This document shows, one piece after another, positions 44,517 through 53,169 of a stretch of 64,000 nt of DNA. Made by a program: the position numbers and the translations under genes. Source of the stretch: Oceanospirillum sediminis. GTDB lineage: Bacteria; Pseudomonadota; Gammaproteobacteria; Pseudomonadales; Halomonadaceae. The notes under the pieces were generated by a model. The model saw nothing but the letters and a program-made list of their open reading frames with translations. It did no database searches and was not told the DNA's origin. How positions within the stretch are numbered: position 1 is the stretch's first letter; every line of letters starts with the position of its first letter. The DNA is taken from contig NZ_JACJFM010000010.1 of assembly GCF_014164585.1 (NCBI RefSeq), positions 62,001-126,000 of the forward strand, in the 5' to 3' direction.

Positions 44517-44762
44517 ATGCCTTTATGGTTACAACTGGTGATTATCTTTATCGTGTCGATCAGTGGAATTGTCTTTCACCTGTTCCTGATGAAGAAAATT
44601 CGTGTCTGGGCCATCAATGATCAGATTAATGCGTTGTCCGGTGATGACAGCGACAAAAAACATCATCTGGAGCAAGTCTACCAGCAGCTGTTAACGGATA
44701 AAGTGCCCCACAAACAGCACCATGACAAACTGGAAGCGGCCGCTAAGGCCTTTGATCACTGA
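44517..44762 (+). CDS. Small single-pass membrane protein, unknown function
   Basis: 81 residues with AGGAGA upstream of the ATG. One N-terminal transmembrane helix (about 5-27) followed by a charged cytoplasmic tail rich in H, K and D (DKKHHLEQVYQQLL). No signal peptide cleavage site is evident. It lies 81 nt upstream of a PHA-synthase-like gene on the same strand. I do not recognise the family. Confidence 0.7.
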   Translation: MPLWLQLVIIFIVSISGIVFHLFLMKKIRVWAINDQINALSGDDSDKKHHLEQVYQQLLTDKVPHKQHHDKLEAAAKAFDH

Positions 44763-44843
44763 TTTTTGCTGGTGTAGCGGACATTAAAACAGGCATCAGA
44801 TATCGACGTCTATTTGTCAGAATAAGAGGTCAGGAGAAGGACT

Positions 44844-46781
44844 ATGTTGACTCCCTTTAATACGCTTAACCCTATGATGTCATTTAATTCGCAGGCTGTT
44901 TTTGCCTGGCCTGAGTTTGATGCTGATTTTCTGGAAATGGTATCAGGGGTAAGCAGTGCGGATAACCCTTCTCAGCGCAGAGATACCCATAACTGGCTCA
45001 GCGACTTTAATGGCCTCTGCTTAAAACAGGCGATTGCCTGGTCCCGGCTTCAGGGGCAGTTCTTTCGTCCCTTTGGTGTTACGGATGAGCTGTTTACTGC
45101 CTGGTTAAAGCCTCTGACAGAGATGAGTGAGCAAGCGGTTGCAGAGGGACGAAATCCTGACCTGATAGCACAGGATAATCAGAGAATTGAAACGCGTTAT
45201 GCCCAGCGGCTGAAGGATCTGGTCGCGCGTTTAACTCAGCCGCCCCCGGTATCCCGTTACTCTGTGCCTGGGGGAGAGCGCTTCAGTTGTGTTTTGCAGG
45301 CTCAGGAGTTGGATAAAACCTTTTCAGAGGGCGCAGTCTCTCAGAATATGGCTTTTAATCCGGCGATGTGTCGCTGGGCCTGCGAGCAGTTACCCGGTCG
45401 GTTATGGTTGCTGGCACAGTTGCAGGGTTTTCAACAACTGGAGTGGCAGTATCACAGTAAGGGGCAGACTCGCTTAGGCGCGATGAAAAACCTGTTGCGC
45501 TCCTTGCTGCAGGTGATTGCTGGTAAAACGTTCAGTGACACCAGACGTTTGCCTTATCGTAAAGCTCTGCCTGATGGACAATGGCGGGAAAGTGATGAGG
45601 ATTATCTGCAAGCCTGTGCCGATCGTCTGCTGACTTTACTGGAATATGATGCCTTTGATGTGCCTCGTTATGCGCTCACCTCACCTCATGCCAGACTGGG
45701 TGCCTGTCAATGGCAAACCGTGCCGGGTTCGGAATTGCATTCTGTGAGGTTACGATACTATCCAGGGCCGGATGGTGTGGCGGCTAACGGTAAAACGCTT
45801 TACCTGGCCAGTCCTATGATTAACCGTTGTGAAATCTTTGATCTGGCACCGGGAAAATCTGTGATAGAGGGTATGCTGAAGCAGGGATATGACCTCTATC
45901 TGGTGGATTATGGTAACCCTGGTCCAGACCAGAGTAAGCTGGGGCTGGATTTTTATGGCAAACAGGTGCACGACACTTACCTGGATCTGATTTTACAGCG
46001 TCATCCTGAGCAGGACATTAATGTGATGGCCTACTGCATGGGTGGTACTCTGTTTATGCCTTATCTGGCCCGTCGTATTGAAGAAGCCCGACTGACAGGC
46101 AGAGATGTGCGTATTCGTCAGGTGGTGCTGATGACCACTCCGGTATTGTTTGATGATGATGACAGCGGCCACAAGCCGATGCGTGATGTGATCAGACAGC
46201 AGTATGATGCCGATGTGATGCAACGTTTCTTTGGTCACTCCAATGTGCCCCCGCAAACGCTGGAGCTGGGTATGCATGCTATTCAGCCTGGTGTCAGCCA
46301 GAGTGTGGCGGAAGGTTTTTATGGACGGGCTCATTATCCGGGAGCGGTACAGGAGGCAGCACCTTTTCTGCACTGGCTGCATAATGGTACGCGTTTCCCT
46401 GCTCGTGCCCATCAGGAATGGATTCAGCGGGTCTTTCTGGATAATGAGATCTGGCGAGGGCGTTACTGTTTGTCATCCAGTTGTCCAGAGCTTGATGGAC
46501 AGCCAGTGAATATGGATGTGTTAAACAGTGCGGATCTGGCGCTGTTTGACTATCGTGGGCAACGAGATCCTATCGCACCGGTCGGTTCGTGTAAAAGCAG
46601 TGAGCGCTGGGGGCGTAAAGCCGATAACCAGCAGATGAGCCGGGGAGGATTGAACCGGACGATTGAGAAAAATATCGGCCATATTTTTGTCGTCAGTCAG
46701 ACTCTGCTGGCTGAATTCCTTGATGCCGTGAATGATTTTTTGCAGGATGAGCCACCGGCGTATCAGAATACGCCTGAATAA
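44844..46781 (+). CDS. PHA synthase-like alpha/beta hydrolase (PhaC family)
   Basis: 645 residues. The lipase-like box reads AYC398MGGT, equivalent to G-x-C-x-G-G of poly(3-hydroxyalkanoate) synthases, with aspartate D575 in GQRDPIAP and histidine H613 in NIGHIF completing a Cys-Asp-His triad. The N-terminal half matches the PhaC N-domain layout. It departs from classical PhaC: the tryptophan after the D-x-I motif is missing, and the His motif lacks the usual GHIAGVVNPP. No phaA, phaB or phasin gene is nearby. Polyester synthesis is likely but not certain. Confidence 0.82.
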   Translation: MLTPFNTLNPMMSFNSQAVFAWPEFDADFLEMVSGVSSADNPSQRRDTHNWLSDFNGLCLKQAIAWSRLQGQFFRPFGVTDELFTAWLKPLTEMSEQAVAEGRNPDLIAQDNQRIETRYAQRLKDLVARLTQPPPVSRYSVPGGERFSCVLQAQELDKTFSEGAVSQNMAFNPAMCRWACEQLPGRLWLLAQLQGFQQLEWQYHSKGQTRLGAMKNLLRSLLQVIAGKTFSDTRRLPYRKALPDGQWRESDEDYLQACADRLLTLLEYDAFDVPRYALTSPHARLGACQWQTVPGSELHSVRLRYYPGPDGVAANGKTLYLASPMINRCEIFDLAPGKSVIEGMLKQGYDLYLVDYGNPGPDQSKLGLDFYGKQVHDTYLDLILQRHPEQDINVMAYCMGGTLFMPYLARRIEEARLTGRDVRIRQVVLMTTPVLFDDDDSGHKPMRDVIRQQYDADVMQRFFGHSNVPPQTLELGMHAIQPGVSQSVAEGFYGRAHYPGAVQEAAPFLHWLHNGTRFPARAHQEWIQRVFLDNEIWRGRYCLSSSCPELDGQPVNMDVLNSADLALFDYRGQRDPIAPVGSCKSSERWGRKADNQQMSRGGLNRTIEKNIGHIFVVSQTLLAEFLDAVNDFLQDEPPAYQNTPE

Positions 46782-47137
46782 CAGACTTCAGATCATACTG
46801 GATTCAGGCTATCTACAACGTCAGCTGGCTTGAATCCTGTTAGCAACCCGATGTTTTCTCGCTCGCCATTTCATGTATCCCAGCCTGTGTGGTGTAAAGC
46901 AACCTTCCAGTTATAGTTTATCAATGAATTATTATTCATAATAATCAATGTTTTAGTGATTATAAATCTTGTTGTGTGATTATTGATTAATTTGATTCAT
47001 GGTTGCAATGAACCTGATCTGATTGTTGCCCTCAATTCCAGCCCTTAATATTCATCCTGATTCTGGGGATGCTTGCAGTATGTGATTCAGCCCCTGTATC
47101 AGTTCAGGATGGTTGTTACTTTCCAGAGGAAGTCAGA
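46782..47137. other. AT-rich region upstream of the cyclophilin-like gene
   Basis: 356 nt with no supportable gene. It contains ATGAAT (46924-46929), TATT, ATTCAT (46934-46939), a short inverted repeat in a very AT-rich stretch that could be a regulator site. The base composition differs from the genes on both sides. Confidence 0.45.
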
Positions 47138-47617
47138 ATGCTGCTGTCAATCTTCAATACTTTTCCTGCTCTGCAGGGCATCTTGCTGATCCTGCTGCTT
47201 TCTGTTTATTCACAGGCTACATATGCCGCATCTTCAGATATTAAGGCTCAGGAGATTAATTCCATGTACCACATTCAAATAGCGTTGGGTGATCAGATCA
47301 TACTGGCTCAACTGGAGAATAATGCGACCAGTCGTGACTTTATTGCACTGTTACCTTTGGACATCGAGTTAAGCGACTATGCCTTAACAGAAAAAGTAAC
47401 GGATCTACCTGTAAAACTGTCTACAGCAGGTGCTCCAAACGGATTCGATCCTGGCCCAGGTGATATCACCTACTACGCCCCCTGGGGCAACCTGGCTATT
47501 TTCTACCGGGATTTCAGCTATTCTCGGGGACTGATCAACCTGGGAAAAATCACTCAAGGGGCAGAGCATTTGAGCTTCTCCGGTAACAAACATGCCCGCA
47601 TTGAGCAGATTAAATAA
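47138..47617 (+). CDS. Secreted cyclophilin-like fold protein
   Basis: 159 residues from the ATG at 47138, which has AGAGGAAG upstream; the frame is open from 47069. Signal peptide with hydrophobic core (about 11-23) and ATYAAS cleavage region. The remainder matches the cyclophilin-like (DUF369-type) fold: an ENNATSRDFIALLPLDIELSDY segment and a PGDITYYAPWGNLAIFYRDF segment near the C-terminus. True prolyl isomerase activity is not established for this family. It precedes a Tat hydrolase gene by 76 nt. Similar proteins are often encoded near LysR, cupin and CMD genes. Confidence 0.82.
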   Translation: MLLSIFNTFPALQGILLILLLSVYSQATYAASSDIKAQEINSMYHIQIALGDQIILAQLENNATSRDFIALLPLDIELSDYALTEKVTDLPVKLSTAGAPNGFDPGPGDITYYAPWGNLAIFYRDFSYSRGLINLGKITQGAEHLSFSGNKHARIEQIK

Positions 47618-47693
47618 CAGATCGGTTATCCGACAGCTCATACCTGTATTTTTCGCCATCGACTTTTACTGACTTATCCCCTCGGGAGTCCCT

Positions 47694-48809
47694 ATGACAC
47701 AGCACGCCAATCCACATCATCAAAACCAGGATCAGCAATATCAGGACAGTCCTGATATTGAGCGCCGCAACCTACTTAAAATTACAGGAGCAGGAATCGC
47801 CGTTATGAGTATCGGATCCAGTCTACCCTCTTCCGCTTTAGCCCAAACCCAGTCGCAACCCAATAATGAGTGGGATAAAACCTTTGCCAAAAGCGATAAA
47901 GTGGATCATCGAAAAGTCACTTTTAACAACCGCTACGGCATTACCCTGGTCGCGGATCTGTATCTGCCAAAAGACAGGGCTGATAAGTCACCGGCTATCG
48001 CTCTGAGCGGCCCTTATGGTGCTGTTAAGGAACAGGTCTCCGGTTTGTATGCTCAGACTATGGCCGAACAGGGCTTTGTAGCACTGGCCTTTGATCCATC
48101 TTATACAGGTGAAAGTGGTGGTGAACCCCGCCATGTATCCTCACCGGATATCAATACTGAAGACTTCAGCGCAGCCGTTGATTGCCTGGGGCTGCTGCCG
48201 GAGGTAGATCGTGACCGTATAGGTATCATCGGTATTTGCGGCTGGGGCGGAATGGCACTGAATGCTGCCGCAGTTGATACCCGTATTAAAGCGGTGGTTG
48301 CCAGCACCATGTACGACATGAGTCGCGTGATGGCGAAAGGTTACAATGACAGCACGACCAAAGAACAGCGCCAGCAGGGACTGGAGCAACTGAACCAGCA
48401 ACGCTGGCTTGATGCAGAGCAAGGCAAACCCGCTTCAGGTCCGGTTTCTCTGGAGCTGCAAGGTGGGGAACCTCAGTTTGTGGTTGAGTATGCGGATTAC
48501 TATAAATCGAAAGCTCGGGGTTTCCACCCTCGGGCAATTAACTCCAATAGCGCCTGGACCGTAACCAATCCCCTGTCGTTTATGAATATGCCGTTACTGA
48601 GTTATATCAGTGATATTGCTCCACGCCCTATTCTGTTGGTGCACGGTGAAAAAGCGCACTCTCGTTACTTCAGTGAAACCGCTTATGCTGAAGCCAGTGA
48701 GCCGAAAGAGCTGATGATTATTGAAGGAGCCAATCATACCGATCTGTATGATCAGGTGGATATCATTCCGTTTGATAAGATGACCGGTTTCTTCCGTCAA
48801 CATCTGTAA
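47694..48809 (+). CDS. Tat-exported alpha/beta hydrolase with cysteine nucleophile (DLH-like)
   Basis: 371 residues. N-terminal twin-arginine signal: R24-R25 in ERRNLLKITGAG, hydrophobic stretch, ALAQ cleavage region near residue 50. The nucleophile elbow reads GIC182GWGG, cysteine in place of serine as in dienelactone hydrolases, with a late histidine near residue 351 in EGANHTDLYD. The reaction is unknown; dienelactone hydrolases cleave lactones. Periplasmic location follows from the Tat signal. A hairpin terminator follows, between this gene and convergent LysR. Confidence 0.85.
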   Translation: MTQHANPHHQNQDQQYQDSPDIERRNLLKITGAGIAVMSIGSSLPSSALAQTQSQPNNEWDKTFAKSDKVDHRKVTFNNRYGITLVADLYLPKDRADKSPAIALSGPYGAVKEQVSGLYAQTMAEQGFVALAFDPSYTGESGGEPRHVSSPDINTEDFSAAVDCLGLLPEVDRDRIGIIGICGWGGMALNAAAVDTRIKAVVASTMYDMSRVMAKGYNDSTTKEQRQQGLEQLNQQRWLDAEQGKPASGPVSLELQGGEPQFVVEYADYYKSKARGFHPRAINSNSAWTVTNPLSFMNMPLLSYISDIAPRPILLVHGEKAHSRYFSETAYAEASEPKELMIIEGANHTDLYDQVDIIPFDKMTGFFRQHL

Positions 48810-48828
48810 TATTTAACGCGCTGACAAT

Positions 48829-48873
48829 CCCCCTGAAAGCTTTTAATCCATTGCGTCAGGGGGCTTTTATGGC
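48829..48873 (+). terminator. Terminator after the Tat hydrolase gene
   Basis: CCCCCTGA pairs with TCAGGGGG around a loop of about 20 nt, then CTTTTAT. Moderate strength. Confidence 0.6.
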
Positions 48874-48924
48874 TCAATATAATGAACATCGTCTCTGGTA
48901 CGTATTCTTTTAAGAACTATTTTG

Positions 48925-49824
48925 TTATGCCTGCTCGTACCTGAGTCGATCAATCACTAATCTAAAGGCGGAGCTAAGGTTTCGTCGGCCTGAATAGCAG
49001 AGATAGTAGCCATCAAAGGGTGGACACCAATCGGATAACACCCGTCTCAGGGAGCCGTTTTCGATGTTATCTATTACTTCCGTTTCAGTGACAAAGGCAA
49101 TGCCGTGGCCTGCTTTAGCCGCTTCAATCGCAATATCACTTTCACTGAAAATAAAGGGGCCGGAGACTTTTTTGACGAGTTCTTCACCGTCTTTTTCAAA
49201 CTCCCAGTCATAAATAGAGGCATGGGCATGGAAACGTAATGCTAAACAGGCGTGGTTGTCCAGATCATCGGGATGTTCAGGAATACCGTGCTGCTGGAAG
49301 TATTGGGGAGAGGCCACTGCAGCCAGACGAATAGGGGGGCCAATTTTGACGGCTATCATGTCCGGGCTGACGAATTCCCTGAGTCTTACGCCTGCATCAA
49401 AGCGATCTTCTGCCAGATCAGTGAGCCTGCTCTCCAGGTTCAACTCGATCTGGATTTCCGGATAGTCACTAATAATCCGGGACAATTTGGGCCAGAGAAT
49501 GGTACGCAGCGCGGGTTTACTCGTCGCGATTCTGACCAGACCCCGCGGCGTATCACCTAATAAGCGCAGCTCTTCAATTCGTGTGTTGATCATCCCCAGC
49601 CCCGGTCGTAAAGCGGCCAGCAATTTTTCTCCTGCATCGGTCGTGGATACCCGCCGTGATGTGCGGTTGAGCAATTTGATGCCCACACTAGCTTCCAGTC
49701 GTCGTATCGCATGGCTGACAGCAGATTGCGACAAGCCCAGCTGTGTCGCTGCCTGGGTAAAGCTTTTTTCCTCAGCAACAGTCATAAACAGGGCCAGATC
49801 GCTTAGCTCTTCTCGCATACTCAA
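48925..49824 (-). CDS. LysR-family regulator of the cupin/MFS cluster
   Basis: 299 residues: N-terminal winged helix-turn-helix (FTQAATQLGLSQSAVSHAIRR) and a C-terminal effector domain of the CrgA/AphB-like branch. No OxyR-type cysteine pair. It is divergent from the first cupin gene across a 295-nt region that contains the palindrome GTTCATGAAC (49965-49974), and convergent with the hydrolase gene. The obvious target is the cupin-CMD-MFS operon; the hydrolase and cyclophilin-like genes may be part of the same regulon. The inducer is unknown. Confidence 0.92.
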   Translation of the reverse strand: MSMREELSDLALFMTVAEEKSFTQAATQLGLSQSAVSHAIRRLEASVGIKLLNRTSRRVSTTDAGEKLLAALRPGLGMINTRIEELRLLGDTPRGLVRIATSKPALRTILWPKLSRIISDYPEIQIELNLESRLTDLAEDRFDAGVRLREFVSPDMIAVKIGPPIRLAAVASPQYFQQHGIPEHPDDLDNHACLALRFHAHASIYDWEFEKDGEELVKKVSGPFIFSESDIAIEAAKAGHGIAFVTETEVIDNIENGSLRRVLSDWCPPFDGYYLCYSGRRNLSSAFRLVIDRLRYEQA

Positions 49825-49964
49825 ACATCCTCACCCTCTGTGTTCAGATACCGTGGCTGCTAAAAATATAGCAGGCTCTCACTGATTAGATTAATGAATT
49901 TTTAAGATCAATCACTGGTTAATATCAGCTAATGGCTGCTCATCTCTTATTATCCATTAATTTT

Positions 49965-49974
49965 GTTCATGAAC
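49965..49974. promoter_or_regulatory. Candidate LysR-type operator
   Basis: GTTCATGAAC is a perfect 10-bp palindrome in the LysR-cupin divergent region, flanked by further ATGAA-containing sequence. LysR sites are usually imperfect dyads with the T-N11-A pattern, so this remains a candidate. Confidence 0.35.
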
Positions 49975-50119
49975 TCAATGAATTCAGACCGGTTGTTGAT
50001 AGTGGTTCTCAGGCTTATTGTGTGACCATGAATCATCAGAGCACGACTACTGAGATCGTCACCGATGAATAAAGCATCAGTGGTTCATCGTGCTATAGAC
50101 GGATAACAAGGAGAACATA

Positions 50120-50614
50120 ATGAGCGTCCCTTCTCTGAAAACATTGCTGTGTGCCGTGACAGTCTTTATTACGCCCTTTGCGTTTGCCAGTGAAGAAAAT
50201 CCTTCCCCGGAACAGAGAATTTCTGTGGCTGGCTCCCAGGCTTCCATAGCGGGTCCGGAACAGCTCTTTACTGGTGCTGCGCGTATTGATCCCTTGTTCC
50301 CTGGCACCAATGCCATCAATGCATCGGGTGCTTATGTCACCTTTGAGCCGGGTGCTCGCTCGGCCTGGCATACTCATCCCAGAGGTCAGCACATCATCGT
50401 GACCCAGGGGGTAGGCCTGACCCAGGAATGGGGTAAACCCATCCAGCAAATCAAAGCCGGTGATGTGGTTTGGTGTCCGCCAGGCGTTAAGCATTGGCAC
50501 GGTGCCGCCAAAAAAACGGCAATGACTCATCTGGTGGTAACCGGACAGGATGAAGAAGGCAAGAATGTCAGCTGGATGGAAAAAGTGAGCGATGAGCAGT
50601 ATCACAGCCACTAA
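50120..50614 (+). CDS. Exported cupin, hydroxynitrile-lyase-like (signal peptide form)
   Basis: 164 residues with a signal peptide (about 1-24, PFAFASEE). The cupin motif WHTHPRGQ followed by KHWHGA supplies the metal ligands His, His, Gln and His found in the manganese cupins related to the Granulicella R-hydroxynitrile lyase. Many proteins annotated mandelonitrile lyase by this similarity have no demonstrated activity. An AAGGAGAA site lies upstream. First gene of the LysR-linked operon; the CMD gene follows after 33 nt. A second, cytoplasmic paralogue is at 52763. Confidence 0.85.
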   Translation: MSVPSLKTLLCAVTVFITPFAFASEENPSPEQRISVAGSQASIAGPEQLFTGAARIDPLFPGTNAINASGAYVTFEPGARSAWHTHPRGQHIIVTQGVGLTQEWGKPIQQIKAGDVVWCPPGVKHWHGAAKKTAMTHLVVTGQDEEGKNVSWMEKVSDEQYHSH

Positions 50615-50647
50615 TCGAGTCACATAACCCAACAACAGGATACGAAC

Positions 50648-51397
50648 ATGAAGTCAAAACATCTTGTCTCTTCACTACTGGCTCTCACCCTCAGTAGCAC
50701 CCTGTCTCAGGCATGGGGGCAGGCTATTGAAACGGGTACACCAGTCACCAGTAATGTGAATCAGGAACAGATACTCAGTCTTCGCCAGGAAGCAATCGTC
50801 CCCATTGCCGCATTGGCGGCTGCCGGTGACCTGACCGCATTAAAAGCAGCGCTGAACAAAGGACTTGATGCCGGTTTGACCATTAATGATGGTAAGGAAG
50901 TACTGGTACAGCTTTATGCCTATGCAGGCTTTCCTCGCAGCCTTAATGCTCTGAACACCCTGATGACAGTGGTAGAAGAGCGCCGCGCACAGGGTATTAA
51001 GGATAAGGAAGGAAAAACGCCCAGTGCGCCCATCCCCAAAGGCGAAGCACTACTGGAGCAAGGAACCGCCAACCAGACAAAACTGGTGGGAAGGCCCGTG
51101 AAAGGCCCGCTATTTGACTTCGCTCCAGCAGCAGATGAATACCTGAAAACCCACTTGTTCGGCGATATTTTTGCACGGGACAATCTCAGCTGGCAAAACC
51201 GGGAACTTGCTACTCTGGCCATGCTATCGGCTCTGCCCGGAGCCGAGCCACAATTAAAAGCCCATATCGGGATCGCTATGAACACAGGTATTAGCGCTAC
51301 GCACCTGCAACAACTCATAAGCGTGCTGGAAAAACAGGTCGGCCCGGAAGAAGCTGAACGTACTCGTGTGGCTCTGAAACAGACATTAAGCCCATAA
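50648..51397 (+). CDS. Exported carboxymuconolactone decarboxylase-like protein (two CMD repeats)
   Basis: 249 residues: signal peptide (about 1-25, QAWGQA) and two CMD-type helical units (about 35-95 and 150-235). The AhpD-type CxxC redox pair is missing, and no cysteine lies at the usual place, so peroxidase activity is unlikely; a gamma-carboxymuconolactone decarboxylase-like or a structural role is possible. It sits between the exported cupin and an MFS exporter and is probably cotranscribed with both. Confidence 0.85.
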   Translation: MKSKHLVSSLLALTLSSTLSQAWGQAIETGTPVTSNVNQEQILSLRQEAIVPIAALAAAGDLTALKAALNKGLDAGLTINDGKEVLVQLYAYAGFPRSLNALNTLMTVVEERRAQGIKDKEGKTPSAPIPKGEALLEQGTANQTKLVGRPVKGPLFDFAPAADEYLKTHLFGDIFARDNLSWQNRELATLAMLSALPGAEPQLKAHIGIAMNTGISATHLQQLISVLEKQVGPEEAERTRVALKQTLSP

Positions 51398-51409
51398 ACG
51401 GTAGTTCCT

Positions 51410-52645
51410 ATGAGTGAAAGCACAACCACTGGCTTGCCAGTAGAGCATGCAGATCATGTCCTTCCCCAGGGCGAGCAGGAGCACTGGAGTGGTGTCTTTG
51501 CCATGACCCTGTGTGTCTTCACGCTGATTGCATCGGAGTTCATGCCGGTCAGCTTACTGACACCTATAGCCAATGCCTTACGTGTGAGTGAAGGCATAGC
51601 AGGGCAAGGTATTGCTATATCCGGGGCTTCTGCGGTGTTGACCAGCCTGTTCATCTCAGTGCTGGCCGGGAATATGAACCGCAAGACTTTACTGCTTGGG
51701 CTAACGGTGGTGATGGGGCTTTCTGGTGCTGTAGTGGCGTTAGCACAGGATTACTTCACCTACATGATTGGCCGTGGACTGATCGGGGTGGTAATTGGAG
51801 GTTTCTGGTCACTGTCTGCCGCCGTGACCATGCGTCTGGTGCCACTGGTACAAGTGCCCAAAGCGTTGGCGATCCTGAATGCCGGGAATGCACTAGCCAT
51901 GGTGCTGGCCGCGCCACTGGGAGCGTATCTGGGCTCTATCATCGGCTGGCGTGGTGCTTTTTTCTGCCTGGTACCAGTGGCTGCCATCACGTTTATCTGG
52001 CAATGGGGCAGCTTACCATCGCTGCCGGTAGAAACGTCGACAGAAAAGAGTGATAGCGGTTTTGCCCGAGCTTTCAAGGTATTCATGCCCTTGCGCAGGC
52101 CAGTAGTGCTGATCGGCATGCTGGCAATTGCGACCTTCTTCATGGGGCAATTCACACTTTATACCTATGTGCGCCCATTTCTGGAAAGCGTGACCCGAGT
52201 GGAGGTAGCCACCCTTTCACTGACACTGTTGCTCATTGGCGTGACGGGCTGTATCGGCACTCTGCTGATTAACAGAGCATTGGCGTTTGGGTTCTACCAG
52301 ACCCTGCTTGTCATTCCTGTGCTGATGGCAATTATCGCTGTGGCGCTGATATCTTTTGGTAGCTGGGTTACCGCGGTAGTGGTGCTGCTGGCTCTTTGGG
52401 GGCTGGTTGCTACTGCCGCGCCTGTTGGTTGGTGGGCCTGGATACCGCGCACCTTTCCTATGGAAGCAGAAGCCGGTGGAGGATTAATGGTGGCGGTGAT
52501 TCAGCTCGCCATTGCCTTAGGTTCTACCCTGGGAGGTGTTTTGTTTGATGTATCAGGTTATCAAACGACCTTTACCGCCAGTGCTTGCCTGCTACTGGTA
52601 TCCGCAATACTGGTATTTATGACTGCACGCGCCGAGAAAAACTGA
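51410..52645 (+). CDS. MFS exporter of the AraJ/YdhP (DHA1) type
   Basis: 411 residues, twelve predicted transmembrane helices. The first has the ASEFMPVSLLTPIA pattern of AraJ/YdhP/purine-efflux proteins. It begins 12 nt after the CMD gene stop, so it belongs to the same operon. The substrate is unknown; related exporters move sugars, purine analogues or drugs. Confidence 0.88.
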   Translation: MSESTTTGLPVEHADHVLPQGEQEHWSGVFAMTLCVFTLIASEFMPVSLLTPIANALRVSEGIAGQGIAISGASAVLTSLFISVLAGNMNRKTLLLGLTVVMGLSGAVVALAQDYFTYMIGRGLIGVVIGGFWSLSAAVTMRLVPLVQVPKALAILNAGNALAMVLAAPLGAYLGSIIGWRGAFFCLVPVAAITFIWQWGSLPSLPVETSTEKSDSGFARAFKVFMPLRRPVVLIGMLAIATFFMGQFTLYTYVRPFLESVTRVEVATLSLTLLLIGVTGCIGTLLINRALAFGFYQTLLVIPVLMAIIAVALISFGSWVTAVVVLLALWGLVATAAPVGWWAWIPRTFPMEAEAGGGLMVAVIQLAIALGSTLGGVLFDVSGYQTTFTASACLLLVSAILVFMTARAEKN

Positions 52646-52762
52646 ATTGACTCGAAATGCTGCCATCGTGGACAAGCGCACCAGGGCCGTGGCAGCCAGG
52701 CTCATGTATGAAATCTTTACTGGCATCAATGTTGTAATGACCTTTAACTAAGGAGAACTAGC

Positions 52763-53164
52763 ATGATTCATCACAAGAACGGTTCTCGTTCTTCTATAGC
52801 AGGACCAACAGAATGGTTTACCGGACGTGTCCGTATTGACCCTATCCATCTGCAGGCGGAAGAGCCATCACGGGTCACTGCCGGACTGGTGACTTTTGAG
52901 CCAGGTGCTCGTACCAACTGGCATACCCATCCACTGGGGCAGTTGCTGATCGTAACTGCAGGTAAAGGATGGACTCAGTGTGAACATGGTGAGCGAGTGG
53001 AGGTCTGCGCCGGTGACACTATCTGGTGCCCGCCAGGCCACAAGCACTGGCACGGTGCCACCAGTGATACAGCTATGAGCCATATCGCCGTGACCGAAAT
53101 GCTGGATGGAAAGAACGTAGACTGGCTGGAGCCGGTCACCGATGAACAGTACCGGGGAGACTGA
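52763..53164 (+). CDS. Cytoplasmic cupin, hydroxynitrile-lyase-like
   Basis: 133 residues without a signal peptide. The metal-binding motif WHTHPLGQ...HKHWHGAT is intact, and the overall pattern (FTGRVRIDPI, VTFEPGARTNWHTHPLGQ, DGKNVDWLEPVTDEQYR) is closely parallel to the Granulicella R-hydroxynitrile lyase cupin. AAGGAGA precedes the ATG. It lies five nt before an MFS gene, so the pair is translated together. Its paralogue at 50120 carries a signal peptide. Confidence 0.88.
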   Translation: MIHHKNGSRSSIAGPTEWFTGRVRIDPIHLQAEEPSRVTAGLVTFEPGARTNWHTHPLGQLLIVTAGKGWTQCEHGERVEVCAGDTIWCPPGHKHWHGATSDTAMSHIAVTEMLDGKNVDWLEPVTDEQYRGD

Positions 53165-53169
53165 TACTC

